NCBI RefSeq assembly: GCF_030294945.1
Contig: NZ_AP018448.1
Span: forward strand, 7,653,501-7,717,500
Direction of reading: 5' to 3'
Source of the DNA: Streptomyces graminofaciens
GTDB taxonomy: Bacteria > Actinomycetota > Actinomycetes > Streptomycetales > Streptomycetaceae
DNA: 64,000 nt
The notes under the pieces were generated by a model that was given only the letters and a program-made list of their open reading frames with translations, was not told the origin of the DNA and made no database searches. Of this stretch, positions 1 to 7,518 are shown piece after piece. The number at the start of each line of letters is the position of its first letter. The stretch's first letter is position 1. Position numbers and translations under genes: made by a program.

Positions 1-72
1 GCGGCATTTTCGTATGCCCATATGTGAGACGCGTAATCCCTATGTGTCGCAGGCCCAGGAACGAGGCACCAC

Positions 73-678
73 ATGATCGACCCCGTGACGTTGGACGGCG
101 AGGGCAGCATCGGCGAGTTCGACGAGAAACGTGCCGAGAACGCCGTACGAGAACTGCTGATCGCGGTCGGAGAGGACCCGGACCGAGAGGGCCTCAGGGA
201 GACGCCGACGCGGGTGGCCCGGGCGTATCGGGAGCTTCTGGCGGGGCTCACGCAGGAGCCCGAGGACGTTCTGACGACGACGTTCGATCTGGGACACGAC
301 GAGATGGTCCTGGTGAAGGACATTGAGATCGTAAGCCTGTGTGAACATCATTTGCTCCCGTTTCATGGCGTAGCGCATGTTGGTTACATTCCGGCTGAAA
401 CGGGCAAGATTACCGGCTTGTCGAAGCTGGCTCGGCTTGTTGACGTGTTCGCCCGGCGGCCGCAGGTGCAGGAACGACTCACCACACAGATCGCGGACTC
501 GCTCATGCGGATCCTCGAGGCGCGTGGCGCGATCGTCGTCATCGAGGCCGAGCACATGTGCATGTCGGTGCGGGGCATTCGCAAGCCGGGCGCCAAGACG
601 ACGACGTCGGCCGTGCGGGGTCAGCTTCGGGACGCCACGACCCGTGCCGAGGCGATGAGCCTGATACTGGCGCGCTGA
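73..678 (+). CDS. folE: GTP cyclohydrolase I (FolE)
   Basis: The 201-residue protein converts GTP to 7,8-dihydroneopterin triphosphate, the first step of folate synthesis, in the cytosol. The zinc site is complete: Cys90 and His93 in the segment [10 protein letters not shown] and Cys163 in EHMCMSVRG. Length and end-to-end similarity fit bacterial type I enzymes. The ATG is preceded by an AGGAACGAGG stretch. It converges on the DUF3180 gene, and the other folate genes lie just beyond on the opposite strand. Codons from about 322 to 441, covering the first zinc motif, are unusually AT-rich at third positions (21 of 40 end in G/C). Upstream bases 1-27 form an open frame that could be the tail of a preceding gene, but it is too short to assign. 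Confidence 0.97.
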   Translation: MIDPVTLDGEGSIGEFDEKRAENAVRELLIAVGEDPDREGLRETPTRVARAYRELLAGLTQEPEDVLTTTFDLGHDEMVLVKDIEIVSLCEHHLLPFHGVAHVGYIPAETGKITGLSKLARLVDVFARRPQVQERLTTQIADSLMRILEARGAIVVIEAEHMCMSVRGIRKPGAKTTTSAVRGQLRDATTRAEAMSLILAR

Positions 679-748
679 GACGATTGTCGGCAAGCAGAAC
701 CCAGGCCTCCTCGGCAACGGCCACCTGGTCCGGCAGCCCGGGAGACCC

Positions 749-1234
749 CTACGCCGCCCGCGCCGCGCCCCCGTTGGTGTCGTCGTCCTCGGGCAGCTTG
801 CACACGCGCTCCAGGAAGAAGGCGGCCGCTATGACGGCGATGCCCGCGAGGACCGAGAATCCGGCGTAGATGGCCTGATCCCGGCGGGGCGGCACATCCA
901 GGTACTCCAGCAGGAAGACGCCCGTGCCGCCGTACATACCGGCCACCAGGGCCGCGACCAGGGCGCTGGCCTGGCCGAAGACGACCGCTCGGGCCGCCAT
1001 CAGCGGGTCGACCCCCTTGGCGTCGGGCTGCCGCTCCCGCTGGGCCTTGAGCCGGGAGCGCAGCGAGAGCGCCGTGGCCGTGAGGACGGCGGCGATCAGG
1101 GCGAGGACGATGGGCGCGGCCAGCGGGACGCTGGGCAGGGTGCCCACCGAATACCACAGGCGGGCCCCCGCCCACGACAGCACTCCGGCCACGACGAACA
1201 CCGCTGCCAGCGTCCTGATGCGCAGCTCTTTCAC
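749..1234 (-). CDS. DUF3180-family small membrane protein
   Basis: A 161-residue protein with four predicted membrane segments (about residues 8-28, 36-58, 83-103 and 120-140) and a short charged tail. It matches the actinobacterial DUF3180 family, whose function is unknown to me. It is the last gene of the minus-strand run folP, NTF2-like, folB, folK, DUF3180 and starts 112 nt after the folK stop. The GTG start has an AAGGGG element about 4 nt upstream. Its persistent position beside folate genes may be chromosomal order rather than shared function. Confidence 0.8.
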   Translation of the reverse strand: MKELRIRTLAAVFVVAGVLSWAGARLWYSVGTLPSVPLAAPIVLALIAAVLTATALSLRSRLKAQRERQPDAKGVDPLMAARAVVFGQASALVAALVAGMYGGTGVFLLEYLDVPPRRDQAIYAGFSVLAGIAVIAAAFFLERVCKLPEDDDTNGGAARAA

Positions 1235-1346
1235 GATGCCCCTTCGACGAGCCGGTGGTCCGTACGGGTCGGGTGCCGGGCCGAAGCGGTGATCCGGCGG
1301 TTCCGGGGGCGACCCCGGATGATCCCGACCCGGTAGACCTTAACGA

Positions 1347-1958
1347 CTACTCGGGCAGCTGGAGTTCCAGGTCGGCGCGGGGCGACACGCCTTCCCGGGT
1401 GACGGTGGCGAGAAGTCGCCCGACCGGGCCGCGGCCGGGGAGCTGGGCCTCCGGGTCCACGTCGTGCCAGGGCGCGAGGACGAACGCCCTTTCGTGGGCG
1501 CGCGGGTGGGGCAGCGTGAGCACCGGATCGTCGGAGACCACGTCGGCGTACGCGACGATGTCCACGTCGAGCGTGCGCGGCCCCCAGTGCTCCGCGCGGA
1601 CGCGGTGGAAGGCCTCCTCGACGGCCTGGGCCCGCTCCAGCAGGGACGACGGGGGCAGGGTGGTCTTGAGGACGACTACCGCGTTGAAGTAGCTCGGCTG
1701 GCTGCCGGGCGCCACGCCCCACGGCTCCGTCTCGTACACCGGCGAGACGGCCTTGATGCGGACGCCCGGGGTGTCCTCCAGCGCGTCGATGGCGCCCTGG
1801 AGGTTGTCCAGGCGGTTGCCGAGGTTCGAGCCCAGGGAGATCACGGCCCACCGGGGGTTGTGCAGGGTGGTGTCGGCGGCGTCGACCTTCTCCACGACGG
1901 AGGCGGGCACCGGCTGTACGGTCGGGTCGCTCTGACCCTCGGTGAAGAACGCGGTCAT
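1347..1958 (-). CDS. folK: 2-amino-4-hydroxy-6-hydroxymethyldihydropteridine diphosphokinase (FolK)
   Basis: The 203-residue protein transfers pyrophosphate from ATP to hydroxymethyl-dihydropterin, making the substrate for FolP. The HPPK fold begins near residue 36 (AVISLGSNLGNRLDNL), and the metal/ATP signature WGPRTLDVDIV sits at about 125-135. About 35 poorly conserved residues precede the domain. The chosen ATG overlaps the folB stop as ATGA at 1955-1958, so the two are translationally coupled. The frame stays open far upstream, but that part runs antisense through folB and is not needed. Role assignment is firm from the motifs and neighbours. Confidence 0.95.
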   Translation of the reverse strand: MTAFFTEGQSDPTVQPVPASVVEKVDAADTTLHNPRWAVISLGSNLGNRLDNLQGAIDALEDTPGVRIKAVSPVYETEPWGVAPGSQPSYFNAVVVLKTTLPPSSLLERAQAVEEAFHRVRAEHWGPRTLDVDIVAYADVVSDDPVLTLPHPRAHERAFVLAPWHDVDPEAQLPGRGPVGRLLATVTREGVSPRADLELQLPE

Positions 1959-2314
1959 ACTCGGCTCCGGGTGATGGTGACGGTCACGTCGTCGAAGGGG
2001 ACCGTGATCGGCGCGTTCGGCTTGTGGACGCCGACCTCGACCTCCAGCACCCCGTCGTGTCGCAGACACGCCTGGGCGATGCGCTCGGCGAGCGTCTCGA
2101 TGAGGTTCACCGGCTCGCCCTCGACGATCCCCACGACCTCCTCCGCGACGATCCCGTAGTGGACGGTCTTCGCCAGGTCGTCGTCGGCCGCGGCCGGTCG
2201 GGTGTCCAGGCCCAGCGTGAGATCCACGACGAAGGTCTGGCCCTCCTCGCGCTCGTGCTGGAACACACCGTGGTACCCACGGGCCCTCAGGCCGCGCAGC
2301 GCGACACGATCCAC
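1955..2314 (-). CDS. folB: Dihydroneopterin aldolase (FolB)
   Basis: The 119-residue enzyme cleaves 7,8-dihydroneopterin to 6-hydroxymethyl-dihydropterin and glycolaldehyde. Family landmarks are GYHGVFQHER (about 13-22), LIETLAERIA (71-80) and the catalytic lysine in VHKPNAPI (Lys98). The GTG at 2314 was chosen because an AGGAG lies 8 nt upstream. Another in-frame GTG at 2323 abuts that AGGAG with no spacing, and the longer frame adds unconserved residues. Its stop overlaps the folK start. The product feeds directly into FolK. Confidence 0.95.
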   Translation of the reverse strand: MDRVALRGLRARGYHGVFQHEREEGQTFVVDLTLGLDTRPAAADDDLAKTVHYGIVAEEVVGIVEGEPVNLIETLAERIAQACLRHDGVLEVEVGVHKPNAPITVPFDDVTVTITRSRV

Positions 2315-2532
2315 GCGAATCACTCCTGCAATCGTCGGTGACGGCCCATGCCCGCCGTACGCGGACGGCACACCGGCCACTGTCGAATCTACCTGCGAGC
2401 ACGGACAGCACCCGCCCCTGGAGGCCCGGGTCGACCGCCGTACAGACAGGGTTCACCGAACGTTTCCCCCGGGGAACGCGGCGGCTCACGGGTGGGAAGC
2501 CGCGCATACCCCGTGCCCGTGATTCCAACCAC
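2315..2532. other. Intergenic spacer before folB
   Basis: A 218-bp gap between the NTF2-like gene and folB on the minus strand. It ends in the AGGAG that serves folB. I see no convincing terminator hairpin or small gene. It may hold a secondary promoter for folB-folK, but no clear -35/-10 pair stands out. Confidence 0.4.
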
Positions 2533-3036
2533 TCAGGAAGGCGTGTCGTCGCCGTCGTCGTCATCGGATTCGGTCAGTACGGGGGAGCCGTGGTGCGACC
2601 ACAGCTTCCAGCCGTCCGCCGTCCGCCGGAACACGTTCGTGGCGACGACCAACTGCCCGACCAGCGGCCCCAGCTCGTCGCTGCCGTCCGGCGCCGGACC
2701 CCCGCTGAGGATGTTCTCGGTGCAGGTGACCAGGGCCGTGTCCCCGGTGACGGACACATGCACATCGGTGAGGAAGAACTGGATGTACTCCGTGTTCGCC
2801 ATGATCAGCGCGTACGACCGCAGCACCTCGCCGCGCCCGGTGAGCACCGGCCAGCCGGGGTGCACGCAGGAGATCACGCCGGCGTCGGCCGGGTCGTGGT
2901 ACTCCTCGTCGACGCCCAGGTCGGCCGGGGTCAGCCAGAGCGAGGAGAGCGTGTCGAAGTCGCCCTGTTCCATCGCCTCGTAGAAGGCGGTGTTGGCGAG
3001 TTCGACCTGTTCGACGTCCGTGTGGGCCGTGCTCAC
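2533..3036 (-). CDS. NTF2/SnoaL-like small domain protein
   Basis: A 167-residue protein with the alpha+beta layout of the nuclear transport factor 2 superfamily: FYEAMEQGDFDTLSSLW near the N-terminus, then FLTDVHVSVTGDTALVTCTE and WKLWSHHGSP near the end. The Asp-rich C-terminus is unconserved. Such folds serve as small-molecule enzymes or binding modules, and I cannot assign a substrate. The GTG start overlaps the folP stop as GTGA (3033-3036), so it is co-translated with folP. A pterin-related role is inference from position only. Confidence 0.85.
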   Translation of the reverse strand: MSTAHTDVEQVELANTAFYEAMEQGDFDTLSSLWLTPADLGVDEEYHDPADAGVISCVHPGWPVLTGRGEVLRSYALIMANTEYIQFFLTDVHVSVTGDTALVTCTENILSGGPAPDGSDELGPLVGQLVVATNVFRRTADGWKLWSHHGSPVLTESDDDDGDDTPS

Positions 3037-3899
3037 CGCGCGCGAGCCCCTTCGATCGCCCGGGTCACGCGTACCGCGTCGGCGGTGGCGCGCACCTCGT
3101 GCACCCGGACCGCCCAGGCGCCCTGCTGGGCCGCGAGGGCCGACACGGCGGCGGTGGCGGCGTCGCGCTCCCGCGCGGGCGGCGGAGCGCCCTCCGGGCC
3201 GGCCAGGACCCGGCCGAGGAACCGCTTGCGGGAGGCGGCGACCAGCAGCGGATGTCCGAGCCCGCGCAGCCGGTCGAGGTGGGCGAGGAGGACGAGGTCG
3301 TGCTCGGCCTCCTTGGAGAAGCCGAGACCGGGGTCGACGACGATCCGGTCGGCGGCGACACCGCCCTCCAGAACGGCCTCCACGCGCGCGTGCAGCTCGC
3401 TGACGACCTCGGAGACCACGTCCTCGTAGACGCCCCTGACGTTGCCTCCTTCCAGGAAGCCGCGCCAGTGCATGACGATGAAGGGGGCGCCCGAGTCGGC
3501 GACCACCGGGATCATCGCTGGGTCGGCGAGACCGCCGCTGACGTCGTTGACGAGGGCCGCGCCCGCGGCGAGGGCCTGCTCGGCGACGGAGGCGCGCATG
3601 GTGTCGACGGAGACGGTCACGCCCTCGGAGGCCAGGCCCCGCACGACGGGGACGACCCGCCTGAGTTCCTCCGCCTCGTCGACCCGGGTCGCTCCGGGGC
3701 GCGTCGACTCACCGCCGACGTCCACCAGGTCGGCGCCCTCGCCGACCAGTTCCAGTCCGTGCTTGACGGCCGCGGTGGTGTCGAACCAGCGGCCGCCGTC
3801 GGAGAACGAGTCCGGGGTGACATTGACGACGCCCATGACCGCGCAACGGTCCCACAGGGGCATTCCGGCCACGTGGCCGCGCCGGTTCTGCATGCTCAT
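3033..3899 (-). CDS. folP: Dihydropteroate synthase (FolP)
   Basis: The 288-residue TIM-barrel enzyme joins hydroxymethyl-dihydropterin pyrophosphate to p-aminobenzoate, forming dihydropteroate; it is the sulfonamide target. Diagnostic segments are VNVTPDSFSDGG (about 25-36), DVGGESTRPGA (60-70), the SRKRFLG loop and the C-terminal RVHEV. Length is normal. No Shine-Dalgarno precedes the ATG; instead a TAGGCT hexamer lies 6 nt upstream, suggesting a leaderless message. It leads the run folP, NTF2-like, folB, folK, DUF3180. An alternative ATG two codons later is possible. Confidence 0.96.
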   Translation of the reverse strand: MSMQNRRGHVAGMPLWDRCAVMGVVNVTPDSFSDGGRWFDTTAAVKHGLELVGEGADLVDVGGESTRPGATRVDEAEELRRVVPVVRGLASEGVTVSVDTMRASVAEQALAAGAALVNDVSGGLADPAMIPVVADSGAPFIVMHWRGFLEGGNVRGVYEDVVSEVVSELHARVEAVLEGGVAADRIVVDPGLGFSKEAEHDLVLLAHLDRLRGLGHPLLVAASRKRFLGRVLAGPEGAPPPARERDAATAAVSALAAQQGAWAVRVHEVRATADAVRVTRAIEGARAR

Positions 3900-3905
3900 G
3901 CGTCA

Positions 3906-3911
3906 AGCCTA
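3906..3911 (-). promoter_or_regulatory. Putative -10 of folP (leaderless)
   Basis: TAGGCT on the minus strand, 6 nt before the folP ATG, with no ribosome binding site between. No good -35 is visible, so this is an inference from spacing. Confidence 0.4.
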
Positions 3912-4005
3912 GGCCCCCGGTGGTGCAGGCCGTGGTCCGTAGTCGGGTGAGGAAGCCGGTACGGCTCGTCAATGGCGGACCCACCGCCAGTGGCGCGGCC
4001 CCCGC

Positions 4006-5943
4006 TCAGGCCGCTCGTACGCCTCTCTTGCTCATGTCGTGCTGTTCCGCCCTCGCGTGTGCGCACGGGGACGGGGTCGCCGAGCGGCGGCGGAGGAAGC
4101 GGGGGAGGGCGGGGTTGACGAAGCCCTCGGCCTGCATGGCCGCCAGGCCGATCCGGGGGAGGTCGCGGGAGGCGGCGTAGACGACGAAGCGGGGCTCCCA
4201 GCGCGGGCGGAACTTGGCGTTGAACTTGTACAGCGACTCGATCTGGAACCAGCGGGAGAGGAACACCAGCAGGCCCCGCCAGGCGCGCAGCACCGGCCCG
4301 GCACCGATCTTCTCGCCGCGGGCCAGGGCCGAGCGGAACATGGCGAAGTTCAGGGAGACCTGCTTGATGTCCAGGCGTGGGGCCGCCTGGAGCGCGGCGA
4401 CGATGAGCAGTTCGTTCATGCCGGGGTCCGCCGAGCGGTCGCGGCGCATCAGGTCAAGGGAGACGCCGTCGGGCCCCCATGGGACGAAGTGGAGGACCGC
4501 CTTCAGGTCCCCGTAGGGGCCGGGTACCTCGTCCACCCACCCGTCTCCCACCGCCGCCCTACCCGAGGCGCTTCGCGCCGCCCCTTCGATTCTGTGGGCC
4601 GTGGCGATGAGGCAGTCCCCGTCGGCCGGGTCGCCGATGCGGCCGAGCGCCATGGAGAAGCCGCGCTCGGTGTCGGTGCCGCGCCAGTCCTCGGCGGCGC
4701 GGCGGATCCGGTCGAGCTCCGCCTCGCCGAGGTCACGGGCTCGCCGTACCCGGGTTTCGTATCCGAGCCGTTCGATGCGCTTCACCATTTGACGCACGTT
4801 GCGCATCGAGCGCCCGGCGAGGGAGAAATCCGCGACGTCCACCACCGCCTCGTCGCCCAGTTCGAGGGCGTCGAGGCCGGTCTCGCGGGTCCACACCTCG
4901 GCGCCCGTCTCCGAGCAGCCCATGACGGCCGGTGTCCAGGAGTGGGCCGTCGCCTCGTCCATGAAGCGCTCGATCGCGCCGGGCCAGGCCTCGACGTCGC
5001 CGATCGGGTCGCCGCTGGCGAGCATCACGCCGTGCACCACGCGGTACGTCACCGCCGCCTTGCCGCTCGGCGAGAACACGACCGCCTTGTCGCGGCGGAG
5101 CGCGAAGTGGCCGAGCGAGTCACGGCCGCCGTGCTTGGCCAGCAGGGCGCGCAGCCGGACCTCGTCGTCGGCGGTGAGCCGGGCCGCCGGGTGCTCGGGG
5201 CGGAAGGCCAGGTAGATCGTGGTGATGGCGGTCAGCAGGCCGAGGGCGCCCAGGGAGAAGGCCACCGTCCAGGAGGTGTCGCCGGTGTAGTCGACCGGGC
5301 CCTCGAAGCCGAACAGACCGTAGATCACGTGCTCCAGACGGTCGGCGAGGCTCGGGCTGCCGACCATGCGCCGGGGGTGCGCGCTCACGACGAGCAGACC
5401 GAGGCCGATCGAACCGGCGCCCATCAGCATGAAGTTGGCGAGCGCCCGCCAGCGGCTGTACGGGTCGGGCAGGGCGCGGAACTCGTCGCGGTGGCGCAGC
5501 AGCGGGACGAGCAGCGCCAGCGAGATCAGGACGCCGACGAGCGAGTGACGGTACGTGAACTGGGCGATCGCTCCCGCCGGGAGGAGGACCACGGCCGCCC
5601 GCCAGGCCCGCCGTTTTCGCCGGCGCAGGCCATGGGCGAGCAGGAGCAGCAGCACGCCGGTGCTCAGCGAGAGGGCCGCGGCGAACGGGCCCAGCGCGCC
5701 GGGCAGCACCTCGGCCAGGGTGTGCATACGGCTGTACCGGAAGCGCGGGAACACCCCCGCGGCGATGTCGAGGAGCCCGACGAGCGTGCAGGCTCTGGCG
5801 ACCCAGGCGGGGACGGCCTCCGCGCGCGGACCGCGCAGCACCTCACGCGCCTTGCTCGGCCTCCTCACCGTGCTCGCTGTTCGCGCCTCGCCCGATCGGA
5901 GCGGAACCCCGCCCGACATTTCCCCATCTGTCCTGACAGACAT
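4006..5943 (-). CDS. Phosphatidylglycerol lysyltransferase-domain membrane protein (MprF/LysX-like)
   Basis: The protein (645 residues from this start) has an N-terminal membrane half with about six hydrophobic segments (from VPAWVARACTLVGLLDIAAG through LGALGLLTAITTIYLAF). It is followed by a cytosolic DUF2156/GNAT-like domain with the typical segments VFSPSGKAAVTYRVVHGVML and PGMNELLIVAALQAAP. MprF and mycobacterial LysX use this domain to move lysine from tRNA to phosphatidylglycerol, altering surface charge. No lysyl-tRNA synthetase domain is attached, so the acyl donor and product are unproven. The start is uncertain (ATGs at 6003, 5943, 5919). Weak GC bias at third positions before 5943 argues for a later start, and no option has a strong Shine-Dalgarno. 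It is divergent from the esterase gene. Confidence 0.82.
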   Translation of the reverse strand: MSVRTDGEMSGGVPLRSGEARTASTVRRPSKAREVLRGPRAEAVPAWVARACTLVGLLDIAAGVFPRFRYSRMHTLAEVLPGALGPFAAALSLSTGVLLLLLAHGLRRRKRRAWRAAVVLLPAGAIAQFTYRHSLVGVLISLALLVPLLRHRDEFRALPDPYSRWRALANFMLMGAGSIGLGLLVVSAHPRRMVGSPSLADRLEHVIYGLFGFEGPVDYTGDTSWTVAFSLGALGLLTAITTIYLAFRPEHPAARLTADDEVRLRALLAKHGGRDSLGHFALRRDKAVVFSPSGKAAVTYRVVHGVMLASGDPIGDVEAWPGAIERFMDEATAHSWTPAVMGCSETGAEVWTRETGLDALELGDEAVVDVADFSLAGRSMRNVRQMVKRIERLGYETRVRRARDLGEAELDRIRRAAEDWRGTDTERGFSMALGRIGDPADGDCLIATAHRIEGAARSASGRAAVGDGWVDEVPGPYGDLKAVLHFVPWGPDGVSLDLMRRDRSADPGMNELLIVAALQAAPRLDIKQVSLNFAMFRSALARGEKIGAGPVLRAWRGLLVFLSRWFQIESLYKFNAKFRPRWEPRFVVYAASRDLPRIGLAAMQAEGFVNPALPRFLRRRSATPSPCAHARAEQHDMSKRGVRAA

Positions 5944-6119
5944 CGCATCCCATAGTTCCGCGAGAGACCTTGGATCCGGTGCCTTTCCGGCATCCGGCGA
6001 CATTGCGCCCTCTAGGACGGTGTCTCGGGGAGAGAGGTTCACTCCCCAAGGGAAAGCCGGTTCAAAGCCAAGGAAAAGAATCGGTTTTAGGCACAGGAAA
6101 GGTCGGCGGGAGTCACCCG

Positions 6120-7247
6120 ATGGGTCTCACGAGCAACACGTTGTTGGTGGTGGCGGTCGCGGTCGCCGTACTGCTGTTCGTCGGTACGGTCTGGCTGTGG
6201 CCGCGGCTGGCACGCCGTCGCTGGCGGACGGTCGGCGCCCGGATCGGGGTGCTGCTGGCGACCCAGGTGGCCGTCTTCGCGTCGATCGGCCTCGCCGCCA
6301 ACCAGGCCTTCGGTTTCTACGCCAGCTGGGCCGACCTCCTCGGCCAGGAGACCAGCCAGGGAGTGGTCGTCGACCACGACGGCATCCGCGGCGGCGGAGG
6401 TCCGCTCCGGGTCGTCGACACCCGGCAGATGGACGTGGCGGGCGGTTCCCGGAGCCAACTCGGCGGCCAGATACAGAAGGTGGTGATCGTCGGCCGTACG
6501 ACCGGGATCGCCGGCCCGGCGTATGTGTATCTGCCGCCGGAGTACTTCCAGCCCCGGTACCGGACGCGGACGTTCCCGGCCGTCGTCGTGCTCACCGGTT
6601 ATCCGGGCACCGCCGAGGCACTCATCAAGGGGCTGCGCTATCCGCAGACGGCCCACCAGCTGGCCGGCGAAGGCAGGGCCCAGCCGATGATTCTGGTCAT
6701 GATGCGGCCGACCGTGGCGCCGCCGCGCGACACCGAGTGCGTGGACGTCCCGGGCGGGCCGCAGACCGAGTCGTTCTTCGCCGAGGACCTTCCGGACGCC
6801 GTGGGCCACCACTACAGGGTCGGGAGGAAACCCGGCAGTTGGGGCGTCGTCGGCGACTCCACCGGCGGCTACTGCGCGCTGAAACTCGCCGTCCACCACC
6901 CCGAGGTGTACGCCGCCGGGGCCGGCCTCTCGCCGTACTACAAGGCGCCGATCGACCCGACGACGGGAGATCTCTTCCAGGGGAACAAGACGCTGCGGAA
7001 CGAGGCGGACCTCTTCTGGTACCTCGGGAACCGGCCCGCGCCCGACACCTCACTGCTGGTCAGCAGCAGCAAGCAGGGGGAGAGCGACTACCGGGCCACG
7101 CTCGACTTCATCAAGCTCGTGAAGTCCAGGCAGCCGACGCGGATCTCGTCCATCGTCCTCGACAGCGGCGGACACAACTTCAACACCTGGCGGCGGGAGA
7201 TCCCGGCGACCCTGCAGTGGATCAGTGGAAGGCTGAGCGATCGGTGA
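6120..7247 (+). CDS. Membrane-anchored esterase-family alpha/beta hydrolase
   Basis: A 375-residue protein with two N-terminal membrane segments (about 8-27 and 40-60) followed by an extracytoplasmic esterase domain of the PF00756 type (esterase D / antigen 85-like). The nucleophile elbow GDSTGGY puts the serine at 247, and His352 in SGGHNFNTW is the likely catalytic histidine. The natural substrate is unknown; the fold includes carboxylesterases and mycolyltransferase-like enzymes. The ATG at 6120 has GGGAG 7 nt upstream and was preferred over the open frame extending to 5970. It is transcribed away from the lysyltransferase-like gene, so both may serve the envelope. Confidence 0.85.
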   Translation: MGLTSNTLLVVAVAVAVLLFVGTVWLWPRLARRRWRTVGARIGVLLATQVAVFASIGLAANQAFGFYASWADLLGQETSQGVVVDHDGIRGGGGPLRVVDTRQMDVAGGSRSQLGGQIQKVVIVGRTTGIAGPAYVYLPPEYFQPRYRTRTFPAVVVLTGYPGTAEALIKGLRYPQTAHQLAGEGRAQPMILVMMRPTVAPPRDTECVDVPGGPQTESFFAEDLPDAVGHHYRVGRKPGSWGVVGDSTGGYCALKLAVHHPEVYAAGAGLSPYYKAPIDPTTGDLFQGNKTLRNEADLFWYLGNRPAPDTSLLVSSSKQGESDYRATLDFIKLVKSRQPTRISSIVLDSGGHNFNTWRREIPATLQWISGRLSDR

Positions 7248-7270
7248 CCGGTTCTGAGGTTTGAACCGGT
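7247..7270 (+). terminator. Hairpin after the esterase gene
   Basis: Perfect 8-bp inverted repeat ACCGGTTC / GAACCGGT with an 8-nt loop, beginning at the last base of the stop codon. No U-run follows, as is usual for Streptomyces hairpin terminators. Confidence 0.5.
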
Positions 7271-7518
7271 GACGGCCACTTAATGTGCGCGGCCGGTGAG
7301 GAATTCCGAAGGCGTTCGCGATGGTCCCGCAATTCGCCGGATGCCCGGCGAGGAGGGTTATAAGAGGCCGATGTGGCCTGGGAGTATCTTGATTCGGCGG
7401 AGCCGATCAAGGAGCGGTGTCGGCGGTGGACACCCGAAGCCGTGTGCGGGCTGGGGAACGGCTGAGTTTTTACCGCCCGGGGCACCATCATTCGCGTACG
7501 CGCGGTAAGTTTCTGGCC
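7271..7518 (+). other. Leader region of the coiled-coil membrane gene
   Basis: About 250 bp with a comparatively AT-rich patch (GTTATAAGAGG near 7357) and a TATCTT hexamer at 7385-7390. The latter overlaps an imperfect hairpin at 7388-7411 (CTTGAT ... ATCAAG). It probably carries the promoter of the downstream gene, but the elements are not decisive. Confidence 0.3.

Noticed and set aside
4039..5955. 638-residue open frame on the + strand
   Set aside because: It is antisense to the lysyltransferase-like gene, composed of low-complexity Arg/Gly/Glu sequence, as expected for mirror frames in high-GC DNA.
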